A model generated the notes under the pieces. The model worked only from the letters and a program-made list of their open reading frames with translations. It did not search any database and was not told where the DNA came from. Below are positions 1 to 8,018 of a stretch of DNA of 58,604 nucleotides, one piece after another; positions within the stretch are counted from its first letter, which is position 1, and each line of letters starts with the position of its first letter. Made by a program: the position numbers and the translations under genes. Origin of the DNA: Pseudomonadota bacterium (lineage in GTDB: Bacteria > Pseudomonadota > Alphaproteobacteria > Rickettsiales > RGZB01); the NCBI GenBank assembly GCA_010031735.1, contig RGZB01000009.1:1-58604 (forward strand), given 5' to 3'.

Positions 1-283
1 TGTATTTTTCCGTATCGCCGCGCGCTTCGATCCATTCCTCACGCAGTTTCGCAAGGCCACGGGTGATGTCGATATGCGCGTTCGTATCGGAATAGACACC
101 CGACGTATCATAGACACGAACCGGGGGTTCTTTCGCCTCCGGAGCGAGGGTGATCTCCCGCATCGCCACCTTCACGCCCTTAAAGCGCGGGCTTTCCACA
201 AAAATCTTGCGGCTGGCAGGAAGCGGGCCCGTCGTCACGGTGAAGTTCGGGTCGGTCACTTTTGCAGGGGTATTCTTGGTCAT
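1..283 (-). CDS. thiC: Phosphomethylpyrimidine synthase ThiC, N-terminal part (cut by window edge)
   Basis: ThiC is the radical-SAM enzyme that converts aminoimidazole ribotide into the HMP-P moiety of thiamine. Only the first 94 codons lie in the window; the frame runs open through base 1. My translation of the minus strand gives the conserved N-terminal stretch with [20 protein letters not shown] and WIEARGDTE, which is characteristic of ThiC. The catalytic core and the C-terminal cysteine motif lie outside the window. The ATG at 283 is preceded by GAGG at good spacing. The upstream region shows no recognisable TPP riboswitch, which many thiC genes carry. The ORF track omits this gene because it has no stop inside the window. 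Confidence 0.93.
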   Translation of the reverse strand, partial: MTKNTPAKVTDPNFTVTTGPLPASRKIFVESPRFKGVKVAMREITLAPEAKEPPVRVYDTSGVYSDTNAHIDITRGLAKLREEWIEARGDTEKY

Positions 284-356
284 GGAAAGCCTCGTAAACC
301 TTAGGTAAATCGCTAAAAACAGGGGGGTACTCTAGCATAGTTTTTCGCTGCAACAA

Positions 357-372
357 CCCCAATTGATTGGGG
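357..372. other. Short inverted repeat between divergent thiC and the 437 gene
   Basis: CCCCAA and TTGGGG form a 6-bp stem around a 4-base loop. It lies in the leader of thiC when read on the minus strand and has no T-run on either side. It could be a leader hairpin or an operator; its function is unknown. Confidence 0.3.
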
Positions 373-387
373 GCGTGCGCTCAGGCC

Positions 388-404
388 TTAATAAAATCTT
401 AACC
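388..404 (+). promoter_or_regulatory. CtrA-like box (TTAA-N7-TTAACC)
   Basis: TTAA, seven bases, then TTAACC lies about 33 bases before the chosen start of the 437 gene. This is the half-site spacing of the alphaproteobacterial response regulator CtrA. Almost the same string occurs at 33828-33844 before another unknown gene. The motif is short and AT-rich, so a single occurrence is weak evidence. Confidence 0.4.
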
Positions 405-436
405 TTTTGTTGTTAGGCTTAAAAATGGAGCAATGT

Positions 437-1186
437 ATGGCCAAACAAAAATTTACGCCGAGCGTTTCTATCGACAGTACGGGCATCCATATCAAGGACT
501 TGGGCCCAAGTCTGAAACCGCGCGAGGCGAGTTTCCCGTTATCGAAGCCGGACCGGCAATTCATCCTCGATGTGCAGGATGCGCTCGCCGCCGGCTACCT
601 CCTGGTGAAGATCGAATACGAAGGCGCGATCCTGCCGTTTCCGCAAAGTGATGCGCGCGCGCCGAAATTCCCGGTCGCCGGCGCGATGCCGGATGGCCGT
701 TTCTCCCGCAGTGGGATCAGCATCGCACGCACGGGCGACCCGAAATCCGACCCGCGCCTGACCGATGGTACAGGGTACCGACCGATGGAGCCGATCACGG
801 CGGATGAACCCGTGCTCAAAATATTCGCAGGGAACCTGCCGCACCACCCCAAAGGTGCATTCGAACGCTTGAAGGCGCTCAAAGGTGCAACGCTCATGCC
901 GTGGGACGATGCTTCGCGGCCGATCGTGGGCACTGAGACCACACCGACCTATTTCGGCTTTGGTACACCCAAGGAAAAAGACGTGATGATGGCGGGCTAT
1001 ACCAACTCGGTGGGTTTTCGAGGTCGTGACGCATTGATGATCGCGCAGATCCTTTACCAAGTGGGCCTGGCGCAGGCGGCAGACGGCGTGCCGGAAGACA
1101 AACGGGTGAAGGTGCAGGGTTTTGACATGGCCGCGCAGGTGCAGTCGATGACGGAAGTCGTACGTGCCGGCATTGTGCGCACGTAA
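437..1186 (+). CDS. Hypothetical protein (249 aa), family not recognised
   Basis: I do not recognise this protein. It has no signal peptide or membrane segment and looks soluble, with a proline- and glycine-rich middle (residues 60-130). The track starts at a TTG (407). I prefer the ATG at 437 because GGAG lies six bases before it, giving an N-terminus beginning MAKQKF. An ATG at 425 is also possible. The gene is divergent from thiC and followed by the YihY gene. A CtrA-like motif lies upstream. Codon use and GC content match the neighbouring host genes, so there is no sign of recent transfer. Confidence 0.8.
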   Translation: MAKQKFTPSVSIDSTGIHIKDLGPSLKPREASFPLSKPDRQFILDVQDALAAGYLLVKIEYEGAILPFPQSDARAPKFPVAGAMPDGRFSRSGISIARTGDPKSDPRLTDGTGYRPMEPITADEPVLKIFAGNLPHHPKGAFERLKALKGATLMPWDDASRPIVGTETTPTYFGFGTPKEKDVMMAGYTNSVGFRGRDALMIAQILYQVGLAQAADGVPEDKRVKVQGFDMAAQVQSMTEVVRAGIVRT

Positions 1187-1246
1187 ACATCGATATCCTA
1201 TAAGAAATTCTGGTATCGTTCTGTAGGCGTGGTAGAATAGGTGTCC

Positions 1247-2188
1247 ATGCGACGTAAGACACTCAATAAAGCGCTCAACACCTGCATGGAATGCTTCCTC
1301 AAAGCCGCAAGAAGCATGATGCGCCACGATGGCGTGGAACATGCGGGCTATCTAGCATTCCTTGGGCTTCTTTCGTTCTTCCCTTTCCTGATTTTCTTCG
1401 TCTCGATCACCGGTCTTCTCGGCCAATCGAAGATGGGCGATCAGTTGGTTATCTTACTCACCGAACATCTGCCGCATGATTTCGTGGCGGCACTCCTGCC
1501 GCGCATCGAAGAGATCGTCTCGGGCCCGCCGCAGGGTATCTTCACCTTCGCGATCTTGGCGACCATCTGGACCGCTTCTTCCGCCGTTGAGGGAACCCGC
1601 ACGATACTGAACCGCGCATACCATGTCTCGACCCCGCCGGCGTATGTGATGCGCCGCTTGCTCTCGATCGTGCAATTCATCGGCCTGACGCTCGGTATCT
1701 TCATCGCGATGGCGGTGCTAATCTTCGCACCGGTGGTGGTGCATGGTGTTAGCAAGTTCTTGCATATCGAAGCGATCATCACGCCGATCTGGAATACGAT
1801 ACGTGTCGGTTTTTCCGGTCTCCTGCTGGCGTTCATGGTGTCGCTTTCCTATTACTGGCTGCCGAATATCAATCAAACATGGAAGCGGGTGCTGCCGGGC
1901 ACCTTCATGGTGCTCGTCGGTTGGATGCTGATGGCGGTCGGCTTCTCCATCTACCTCAAGAATTTCGCGCAGGTGAACGTGGTATACGGAAGCTTGCAGG
2001 GTATCATCATCGCGATCCTCTTTTTCTATCTCGTGGCCGTGATCTATATCTACGGCGCGGAATTCAATTACCAGGTGGAGCATATGCGCGGACACCGCAT
2101 CGAAGAGAAAGAGGAAGATCCGCAAGGCAAGGTTGTAGTGAAAACCACGGTCAAAACCATCAAGAAGAAGCGTATCCGTAAAACATGA
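1247..2188 (+). CDS. YihY/virulence factor BrkB family membrane protein
   Basis: This is an inner-membrane protein of the YihY/BrkB (formerly RNase BN) family, whose biochemical role is unsettled. Hydrophobic segments occur near residues 35-55, 100-125, 140-170, 185-210, 215-240 and 250-275, consistent with the family's six helices. The family-typical stretch around ATIWTASSAVEG and a charged, lysine-rich cytoplasmic tail are visible. The track begins at a GTG at 1241; the ATG at 1247 is an equally plausible start. Its stop overlaps the next ATG (ATGA), so translation is probably coupled to the following hydrolase gene. Confidence 0.88.
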   Translation: MRRKTLNKALNTCMECFLKAARSMMRHDGVEHAGYLAFLGLLSFFPFLIFFVSITGLLGQSKMGDQLVILLTEHLPHDFVAALLPRIEEIVSGPPQGIFTFAILATIWTASSAVEGTRTILNRAYHVSTPPAYVMRRLLSIVQFIGLTLGIFIAMAVLIFAPVVVHGVSKFLHIEAIITPIWNTIRVGFSGLLLAFMVSLSYYWLPNINQTWKRVLPGTFMVLVGWMLMAVGFSIYLKNFAQVNVVYGSLQGIIIAILFFYLVAVIYIYGAEFNYQVEHMRGHRIEEKEEDPQGKVVVKTTVKTIKKKRIRKT

Positions 2189-3129
2189 CGAGCGCCCACG
2201 CCACCGCAGAATATTTCAAATTCCGCCTCATGCTGTTCTACCTAAGCCGTTTCAAGAACCAGAGCAGGATGATCTTCGTGCCGAAGCCGCCGGTGCTCGT
2301 CTGGCCGCCCGAGCCGATGGCGATGACCGAGGATTTTGCTGAAGTGACGCAGCACACACTCACGACGGAAGATGGGGTGAAGCTCATCGCTGAAGTGCTG
2401 CCGCCGAAATACAAGGATGCCCCGTTCTATCTCTGCTTCCACGGCAATACCGGGAACTGGACGGCGAAGCTGACGGAGGGTACGCGCCTGTTCGGGTGGG
2501 GATACCGCTTGAACGTGCTGCGCGAGATCAGGGCGTCGGGTGCCGGTTTTGTGGCGATGCATTTGCGAGGCTACGGGCTTTCGGCGGTGGAATCGCCTTC
2601 CGCAAAACCTTCCGAGACCGGGTTCAACCGCGACATCGCGGCACTGGTTTCGTGGGTGCTGGAGCAGAATATCGCGGAAGCACACCCAATCATCTGCTTC
2701 GGCGAATCACTCGGTGCGTATAGTGCCTGCAAAGCCGCGCAGCTGATGCAGGAGCGGCGCGTGAATCCCGTGCAGGTAGGAATCGTTGCCCCGTTCTTCA
2801 GCCTCGCGCAGAAAGCGCTCGATATCATGAAGCGGATGGGGCTCGATACGGAGGCGCTGGATACCGAGGCGTTACTCAAGACCATCACACCGAAGCTCAA
2901 ACACCGCTTCGAGATTGGTACAGCAGCAGCGTCGCTCTCGGGTAAAACACTCCTGACCGTGATCACGCCGGAGAAGGATATCGTGACACCACCCTACCAC
3001 GGCGAGAAGATCGCGGCACTCGCGACCGCCCGCAGGGGAGAGGCCACACGCGCGATCAGGATCCCCTCAGGACACACCGATTGGGATGCCAAGCAAGTCA
3101 TCGAAATCCTGCAGAAACAACGAGGATAG
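2185..3129 (+). CDS. Alpha/beta hydrolase (314 aa)
   Basis: This is a probable serine hydrolase of the alpha/beta-hydrolase fold with unknown substrate. The nucleophile elbow is visible as CFGESLGAYS (GxSxG), the oxyanion strand as CFHGNTGNW, and a candidate catalytic histidine in PSGHTDWD near the C-terminus. It lacks an obvious signal peptide. It overlaps the yihY-like gene by four bases and is followed at once by a second hydrolase, so the three probably form an operon. Confidence 0.82.
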   Translation: MTSAHATAEYFKFRLMLFYLSRFKNQSRMIFVPKPPVLVWPPEPMAMTEDFAEVTQHTLTTEDGVKLIAEVLPPKYKDAPFYLCFHGNTGNWTAKLTEGTRLFGWGYRLNVLREIRASGAGFVAMHLRGYGLSAVESPSAKPSETGFNRDIAALVSWVLEQNIAEAHPIICFGESLGAYSACKAAQLMQERRVNPVQVGIVAPFFSLAQKALDIMKRMGLDTEALDTEALLKTITPKLKHRFEIGTAAASLSGKTLLTVITPEKDIVTPPYHGEKIAALATARRGEATRAIRIPSGHTDWDAKQVIEILQKQRG

Positions 3130-3131
3130 GA

Positions 3132-3998
3132 ATGCTGAAGAAAACATTGGCGGTTCTTGGTCGTCTTAGCGGCCTTAGCGGCAAAAGCATGAAAGCCAAA
3201 TGCACGGCGGTATTTTTACGACTTGCGGTTACCTATCTCTTGCTTCTGCTTGGTCTGACGATGATGCAGCGGGAAATGCTTTACCATCCGACGCACGATA
3301 TGAAACCGCCCAAAGCCTACCAACTGTCGATGGACGAGGTGCATTTCAGGGCAGAGGACAGCACGCTCCTCACGGCATGGTATCACCCCCCACGCGAAGG
3401 GCAGAAAGTGATCGTCTATTTCCACGGTAACGCACTGCACTTAGGCGCACGGCATAAAAAATTCAGGACGTATATGAACGGTGGCTTCGGACTACTTGCA
3501 CTGAGCTACCGTGGTTTTGGTACGAGCGAAGGAACGCCTACCGAAAAGGGACTCTATGAAGATGCGCGCGCGGCGGTACACTATGTCATCTCTTCCGGTG
3601 TGCCGGAGAAGGATATCGTGCTCTACGGCGAATCGCTCGGCACGGGGGTGGCGACACAAATGGCGACCGAATTCCCACACGTGGCGGCATTGGTGCTCGA
3701 GGCACCGTACACGTCTGTCGTGAACCGTGCGCAGGAACTGTTCTTCTATATCCCGGTATCGCTCGTGCTGCAGGACCGCTTTGACTCGATCGACAAGATG
3801 CCGAATGTAAAAGTGCCGGTGCTGTTTTTCCATGGCGAGGCGGATGCGGTGATCCCGATCGAGCACGGTAAGGCACTCTACGCGGTGTGTACCGCGCCGA
3901 AAGAAGCAAAATATTTCCCGGGTATCCACCATACGGATTTCCCATGGCAGCAATTGGCAGCCGATATGCAGACGTTCTTGAAGAAATACGACCGCTGA
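3132..3998 (+). CDS. Membrane-anchored alpha/beta hydrolase (YfhR/ABHD13-like)
   Basis: This is a serine hydrolase whose nearest look-alikes are the ABHD13/YfhR group. An N-terminal hydrophobic segment near residues 27-45 (VFLRLAVTYLLLLLGL) should anchor it in the inner membrane with the catalytic domain outside. Core motifs are YFHGNALHLG (oxyanion), LYGESLGTG (nucleophile), FFHGEADAVIP (acid region) and HHTDF (histidine). The track start at 3081 lies inside the previous gene. I chose the ATG at 3132, preceded by AGGATAGGA. The family suggests peptide, lipid or thioester hydrolysis; the real substrate is unknown. Confidence 0.82.
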   Translation: MLKKTLAVLGRLSGLSGKSMKAKCTAVFLRLAVTYLLLLLGLTMMQREMLYHPTHDMKPPKAYQLSMDEVHFRAEDSTLLTAWYHPPREGQKVIVYFHGNALHLGARHKKFRTYMNGGFGLLALSYRGFGTSEGTPTEKGLYEDARAAVHYVISSGVPEKDIVLYGESLGTGVATQMATEFPHVAALVLEAPYTSVVNRAQELFFYIPVSLVLQDRFDSIDKMPNVKVPVLFFHGEADAVIPIEHGKALYAVCTAPKEAKYFPGIHHTDFPWQQLAADMQTFLKKYDR

Positions 3999-4001
3999 GA
4001 G

Positions 4002-4703
4002 TTACGAACCGGCGAGATCGATACTGTTCTTCAGTTCCATGATGATCTTCTGGAGGTGGCTGATCCTGGCGGAGTCGGCCGGGATGGGCTCGCCGCATTT
4101 GGCGACCACGCGGCGGCGGAAACTGCGCGGGAACATGCCGAAGCGCGAGCCACTGTATTTCTTGCTCATGATACTGCCCCACAGGCCTTTGAGCGCTACC
4201 GGATAGACGGTCGCGGGATATTTCTCGAGTATCCATTCGATGCCGAAACGGAAACGGTTCATGTTGCCGGTAAGCGTCAGCTTGCCCTCCGGGAACAGAC
4301 AGATGCATTCGCCGTTCTCGAGCGCTTCCTTGATCTTCTCGAGTGCGACCGCCACGGCTTCTCGGTTGGAGTCGATCGGGATCGCGCGGTTCAGTTTCAT
4401 GAAATAATGCACGCCCGGCTGGCGGTAGATCTTTTCGTAGATTACGTAACGGATGCGGCGGTTCAGGCCAGTGTTGATGACGAGCCCGTCCATGTAGGAC
4501 ACGTGGTTGCTGATGATGATGGCGGGACCCGTCTGCGGGATGTGCTCGAAGCCTTCGTAACGCACACGGTAGAGCGCACGCACCAGGATTTTCGACGCAT
4601 GGTAATAGAACGGTTCCGGGTTTTTCAGCAAGCCGAACAGACGAGAGAACAAAGACGGTTTCTTCGCGGGGCTTGGGGGTTGATCAGGAGAGGAAAGCGG
4701 CAT
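4002..4703 (-). CDS. 1-acyl-sn-glycerol-3-phosphate acyltransferase family protein (PlsC-like)
   Basis: This is a membrane-associated glycerolipid acyltransferase that probably transfers an acyl chain onto lysophosphatidate or a related acceptor. The catalytic HX4D motif is present as NHVSYMDG, and block III as FPEGKLTLTGN. The second motif ends in KLT rather than the common TRS, so the acceptor may differ. The 233-aa length is normal. The track extends to a GTG at 4751. The ATG at 4703 is preceded by AAAGGTGA at seven bases and is the better start. It converges on the hydrolase run with only three bases between stops. Confidence 0.85.
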   Translation of the reverse strand: MPLSSPDQPPSPAKKPSLFSRLFGLLKNPEPFYYHASKILVRALYRVRYEGFEHIPQTGPAIIISNHVSYMDGLVINTGLNRRIRYVIYEKIYRQPGVHYFMKLNRAIPIDSNREAVAVALEKIKEALENGECICLFPEGKLTLTGNMNRFRFGIEWILEKYPATVYPVALKGLWGSIMSKKYSGSRFGMFPRSFRRRVVAKCGEPIPADSARISHLQKIIMELKNSIDLAGS

Positions 4704-4803
4704 CGCACATTCACCTTTATGCATCAAAGTGTAGCAAGATTTGGCCAGCACGCCAACGATTTTGCGGATTTTAAGGCCTCTCGCATGATTATACTTAACA
4801 AGC

Positions 4804-5598
4804 GTGACAAAGCTGACATACTACCAGGAGATGAGACAGACCTTGATACAGCTTGTATGCGCGGTTGCGCTGCTTATGGTGGGCGCACCCGTATCGCACG
4901 CCAAAGAAGCGACCTTGCCGCGTCCGATATTGGTGGAGCTTTATACCTCACAAGGCTGCATCTCCTGCCCGCCTGCCGATAAACTTCTCGGCGAGATGAG
5001 TGAGAATCCCGACCTTTTGGTGCTTTCCTTCCACGTGGATTATTGGAACAAGAACGGCTGGGAAGATCCTTTCTCCAGCAGTGAGAACACCGAACGCCAG
5101 AAACATTATAGCGAAGATACGGGCTTGTTCGCCTCTATCTACACCCCCCAGGTGATCGTCGACGGGGTGCATAAAGCGATCGGCTCGCGCGAGAAGGAAC
5201 TCGCGGCGCTTATCAAGAATGCCGCAGGCGAGATGATTGCGGTGCCACTTACGATACGGAAAGAAAAGAACTGGGTCGTGCGGGCAGGGGAGGCGCCGGA
5301 GTCGCTCAAAGATGCCCATGCGGAAGTGCTGGTGGTGGGATTCGATAAGGTGCACCGTACCAATATCGAGGACGGAGAAAACAAAGGCAGCACGATCGAT
5401 AATTTCCATGTCGTGCGGTGGATGCAGGTGATCGGTGAGTGGGATGGGAAACCGCATCAATATAATGTGATGGATCAGGGCAAACCGGCGACCGAATTCT
5501 ACGCCGTTATCCTGCAGGAAATGGGCCAGAAACGCATATTCGGCGTAGGTTTCGATCCCAGCTATCCACCGACATATTCCGATACTTCAGCACGTTAA
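4804..5598 (+). CDS. DUF1223 domain protein, exported, thioredoxin-like
   Basis: This is a DUF1223-family protein of the kind common in alphaproteobacteria. It carries a signal peptide (hydrophobic core LVCAVALLMVGAPV, likely cleavage after SHA) and then the hallmark block ELYTSQGCISCPPADKLL. The CxxC (CISC) suggests a thioredoxin-like fold in the periplasm, but no substrate is known. The GTG at 4804 has no visible ribosome site. An in-frame ATG at 4831 gives a more typical signal peptide, but its AGGAG abuts the ATG. Either start is possible. Confidence 0.85.
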   Translation: MTKLTYYQEMRQTLIQLVCAVALLMVGAPVSHAKEATLPRPILVELYTSQGCISCPPADKLLGEMSENPDLLVLSFHVDYWNKNGWEDPFSSSENTERQKHYSEDTGLFASIYTPQVIVDGVHKAIGSREKELAALIKNAAGEMIAVPLTIRKEKNWVVRAGEAPESLKDAHAEVLVVGFDKVHRTNIEDGENKGSTIDNFHVVRWMQVIGEWDGKPHQYNVMDQGKPATEFYAVILQEMGQKRIFGVGFDPSYPPTYSDTSAR

Positions 5599-5711
5599 GC
5601 AAAGTTGTTAACAGCCCATAAAAACGCCTAGGGTGTGCCTGCAAAAAGCCGTGACAAAACAGGGGGCTGGGTGCATACTTGTGGTACAGGTTTTCACTTA
5701 GGGTGCTTGCC

Positions 5712-6119
5712 ATGGATTACTCCAAATTACCCATCTACCAGATGATGCAGCAGCAGTTGAAATATGATTCGACGCGCCAGACGGTGCTGGCGAAGAACAT
5801 CGCCAATGTGGATACCCCTGGCTACGTGCCCTCGGATGTGAAAGCCCCGAACTTCTCGGAAATATTGAAACACAAAACCCAGGGCAGGCTTGCCATGGCG
5901 GTGACGCAGCCCGGACATCTCGGCACTTCGACCGATGCGAAAGGCAATCTACGCATCGTCAAAGATAAGGTGACCGAACGTTCGCCGAACGGTAACGCTG
6001 TATCACTCGATGACCAGATGCTGAAGATGCAGGAGAACTCGAGCGACTACCAAAGTACCACGACGCTATACCGCAAGATGAGCGGTATGTTCCGTATCGC
6101 ACTCGGAGAAAGCAATTAG
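5712..6119 (+). CDS. flgB: Flagellar basal-body rod protein FlgB
   Basis: FlgB is a proximal rod subunit of the flagellar basal body, exported through the flagellar type III apparatus. The 135-aa length and the N-terminal block AKNIANVDTPGY, shared by rod and hook proteins, identify it. The C-terminal heptad-like region (SLDDQMLKMQENSSDYQ) is typical of rod coiled coils. The ATG at 5712, preceded by AGGGTG, is chosen over the upstream start at 5679. It opens a five-gene operon flgB-flgC-fliE-fliQ-fliR. Confidence 0.95.
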   Translation: MDYSKLPIYQMMQQQLKYDSTRQTVLAKNIANVDTPGYVPSDVKAPNFSEILKHKTQGRLAMAVTQPGHLGTSTDAKGNLRIVKDKVTERSPNGNAVSLDDQMLKMQENSSDYQSTTTLYRKMSGMFRIALGESN

Positions 6120-6126
6120 GTAGGTT

Positions 6127-6537
6127 ATGCCAGATATCAAAGATTCGATCACGATCGCCGGTGCTGGCATGAAAGCCCAAAGCACCCGTATGCGTATCGC
6201 GGCCGAGAATATCGCCAACGCCGACTCCACTGCGAGCACGCCGGGCGGTGACCCTTATCGCCGCAAGACCGTAACGTTCAAGAATACGCTTGATAAGGAA
6301 CTGGGTCTGAAAACCGTGAAAGTGAGCAAGGTCGGCACCGATCCTTCCGAGTTCTTAAGCGAATACAACCCGACGCATCCGGCAGCTGACAGCGATGGGT
6401 ATGTCAAGCGCCCGAACATCAACGTGCAGATCGAGCAAGCCGATGTGAAGGAAGCGCAGCGTAGTTACGAGGCAAACCTTTCCGTGATCGATGTGTCGCG
6501 CAGCATGGTAAGCCGTACACTGGAACTGATGAGATAG
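6127..6537 (+). CDS. flgC: Flagellar basal-body rod protein FlgC
   Basis: FlgC is the second proximal rod protein. It has the N-terminal rod motif (AAENIANADSTASTPGGDPYRRK) and the C-terminal FlgC signature with NVQIEQADVKEAQRSYEANL. At 136 aa it is the usual size. It follows flgB by seven bases and precedes fliE by ten. These three are export substrates that join the MS ring to the distal rod. Confidence 0.95.
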   Translation: MPDIKDSITIAGAGMKAQSTRMRIAAENIANADSTASTPGGDPYRRKTVTFKNTLDKELGLKTVKVSKVGTDPSEFLSEYNPTHPAADSDGYVKRPNINVQIEQADVKEAQRSYEANLSVIDVSRSMVSRTLELMR

Positions 6538-6547
6538 GATATAAGCC

Positions 6548-6859
6548 ATGGTCGATAACGTAAAACTCAATAGTGCAACCAGTGCATACCAGCAGGCGCT
6601 CACCCGCGGTATCAGTGGTTCCGGTGCGGAGAATGGCGATAGCGTAGACTTCGGTAATCTCGTCGGGAATGTGCTCGGCGATGCCGTGAGCGCCGTCAAA
6701 AAAGGTGAAGTGACCGGTGCGCGCTCACTCCTGAAGCAAACCGGCGTGGATGATCTCGCACTCGCCGTCAGCAATGCAGAGCTGACACTGAAGACCGTCA
6801 TGGCGATCCGTGACCGCGTGATCAACGCGTACCAAGACATCATCAAGATGCCGATCTAG
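6548..6859 (+). CDS. fliE: Flagellar hook-basal body complex protein FliE
   Basis: FliE is the small adaptor between the MS ring and the rod. The 103-aa product shows the FliE C-terminal region with ALAVSNAELTLKTVMAIRDRVINAYQDI, the most conserved part of the family. Its place directly after flgC is the conserved flgBC-fliE order. A gap of about 120 bases separates it from fliQ, so a second promoter there is possible. Confidence 0.94.
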   Translation: MVDNVKLNSATSAYQQALTRGISGSGAENGDSVDFGNLVGNVLGDAVSAVKKGEVTGARSLLKQTGVDDLALAVSNAELTLKTVMAIRDRVINAYQDIIKMPI

Positions 6860-6979
6860 TGCGGTTAGCCTAGAGATTCCGACACATCGCTTTCCCTTTT
6901 TCATCGCGCTATACAAAGCGGATAAAACGCGCTACAACCAACGTGGGAATAGACTTCAATGTTGGGAAAGGATTCAGCG

Positions 6980-7246
6980 ATGGATACCGTTGCAATCATG
7001 GATATCGGCCGTGAGGCGATTTGGGTGATGATCAAAGTCTCCTTGCCGCTCATGTTGGTGGCGATGGTGATCGGTCTTGCGATCTCGCTGTTCCAGGCGC
7101 TGACACAGATCCAGGAATCCACGCTTTCATTCGTGCCGAAAATCGTGGCGGTGTTCCTCTCCATGATCCTGTTCATGCCCTTCATGTTCTCCGTGCTTAA
7201 AACCTTCACGGAAGGCCTTGCCCAACATATCGTCGGGATAGAGTGA
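6980..7246 (+). CDS. fliQ: Flagellar biosynthesis protein FliQ
   Basis: FliQ is a small two-helix inner-membrane subunit of the flagellar type III export gate (FliPQR complex). From the ATG at 6980 it is 88 aa, the family length, with two long hydrophobic segments and the typical block VIGLAISLFQALTQIQESTLSFVPK. The track start at 6959 adds seven residues; AAAGGA seven bases before 6980 supports the shorter form. fliR follows after seven bases. Confidence 0.95.
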   Translation: MDTVAIMDIGREAIWVMIKVSLPLMLVAMVIGLAISLFQALTQIQESTLSFVPKIVAVFLSMILFMPFMFSVLKTFTEGLAQHIVGIE

Positions 7247-7253
7247 ACCTCTT

Positions 7254-8018
7254 ATGCTGGCACAATTTGCCGCATCCACCGTCTTTGATTTCTTCCTGAT
7301 TTTCTGCCGGGTCGGCAGTCTTTTCATGCTGATGCCCGGTATCGGCGAGATTTACGTGCCACCCCGTATCCGCCTGACCTTCGCACTCTCGGTCACGCTC
7401 ATCCTGATGCCGGTGATCGGTACCAAACTCCCTGCACCGGGCGCCGATGTGATTCACACGACCGTGCTGGTACTGGGCGAGGTGACCGTCGGTATCTTCA
7501 TCGGGATGCTTGCGCGCATCATCCAAAGTACCCTCCACATCGCGGGTATGATCATCGCGTTCCAGTCGAGCCTGGCTTCGGCAATCCTGTTCGATATCAC
7601 GCAAGGTTCGCAAGGTTCGGTCGTGGGTACGTTCATGACGCTGCTGGGCATCACCGTGTTCTTCACGAGCAACCTGCACCACGTGATGTTGATGGGGCTC
7701 TTTAATAGTTATGATGTATTTGCCCCGGGAAAATTCCCGCCGATCGGGGATATGGCAGAGATGGCACCGACGATGTTATCGGATAGTTTCCGTATCGCGA
7801 TCGGTATCTCGGCGCCGCTGATCGTGGTGGGGGTGCTCTTGTATCTCTCTGCGGGTCTGATGTCGCGCCTGATGCCGCAGATGCAGGTATTCTTCATCTT
7901 GGTGCCGATCCAGGTGCTCGGGAGCTTCTACATCCTGATGCTGACGCTGTCGGCCGGGATGGTCTGGTACCTCGAGCACTTCGAAGGTGCGCTCAACGAG
8001 TTGTTCGTACTGAACTAG
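7254..8018 (+). CDS. fliR: Flagellar biosynthesis protein FliR
   Basis: FliR is an integral subunit of the flagellar protein-export gate. The 254-aa product has about six membrane segments and FliR-like motifs, including VGSLFMLMPGIGEIYVPPRIR near the N-terminus and the polar-charged region around QSSLASAILFDITQGSQGS. In many relatives flhB follows; here the next gene is on the opposite strand and overlaps the fliR stop by four bases, so the operon ends at fliR. Confidence 0.94.
   Translation: MLAQFAASTVFDFFLIFCRVGSLFMLMPGIGEIYVPPRIRLTFALSVTLILMPVIGTKLPAPGADVIHTTVLVLGEVTVGIFIGMLARIIQSTLHIAGMIIAFQSSLASAILFDITQGSQGSVVGTFMTLLGITVFFTSNLHHVMLMGLFNSYDVFAPGKFPPIGDMAEMAPTMLSDSFRIAIGISAPLIVVGVLLYLSAGLMSRLMPQMQVFFILVPIQVLGSFYILMLTLSAGMVWYLEHFEGALNELFVLN

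Noticed and set aside
539-1342. 267-aa minus-strand ORF
   Set aside because: It lies antisense to the 437 gene and extends into the YihY gene; its composition is shadow-like and it has no ribosome site.
4056-4982. 308-aa plus-strand ORF
   Set aside because: Antisense to the PlsC-like gene, whose HX4D motif is clear; it also runs into the DUF1223 gene in another frame.
5595-5614. CtrA box before flgB
   Set aside because: The two TTAA half-sites are nine bases apart rather than seven.
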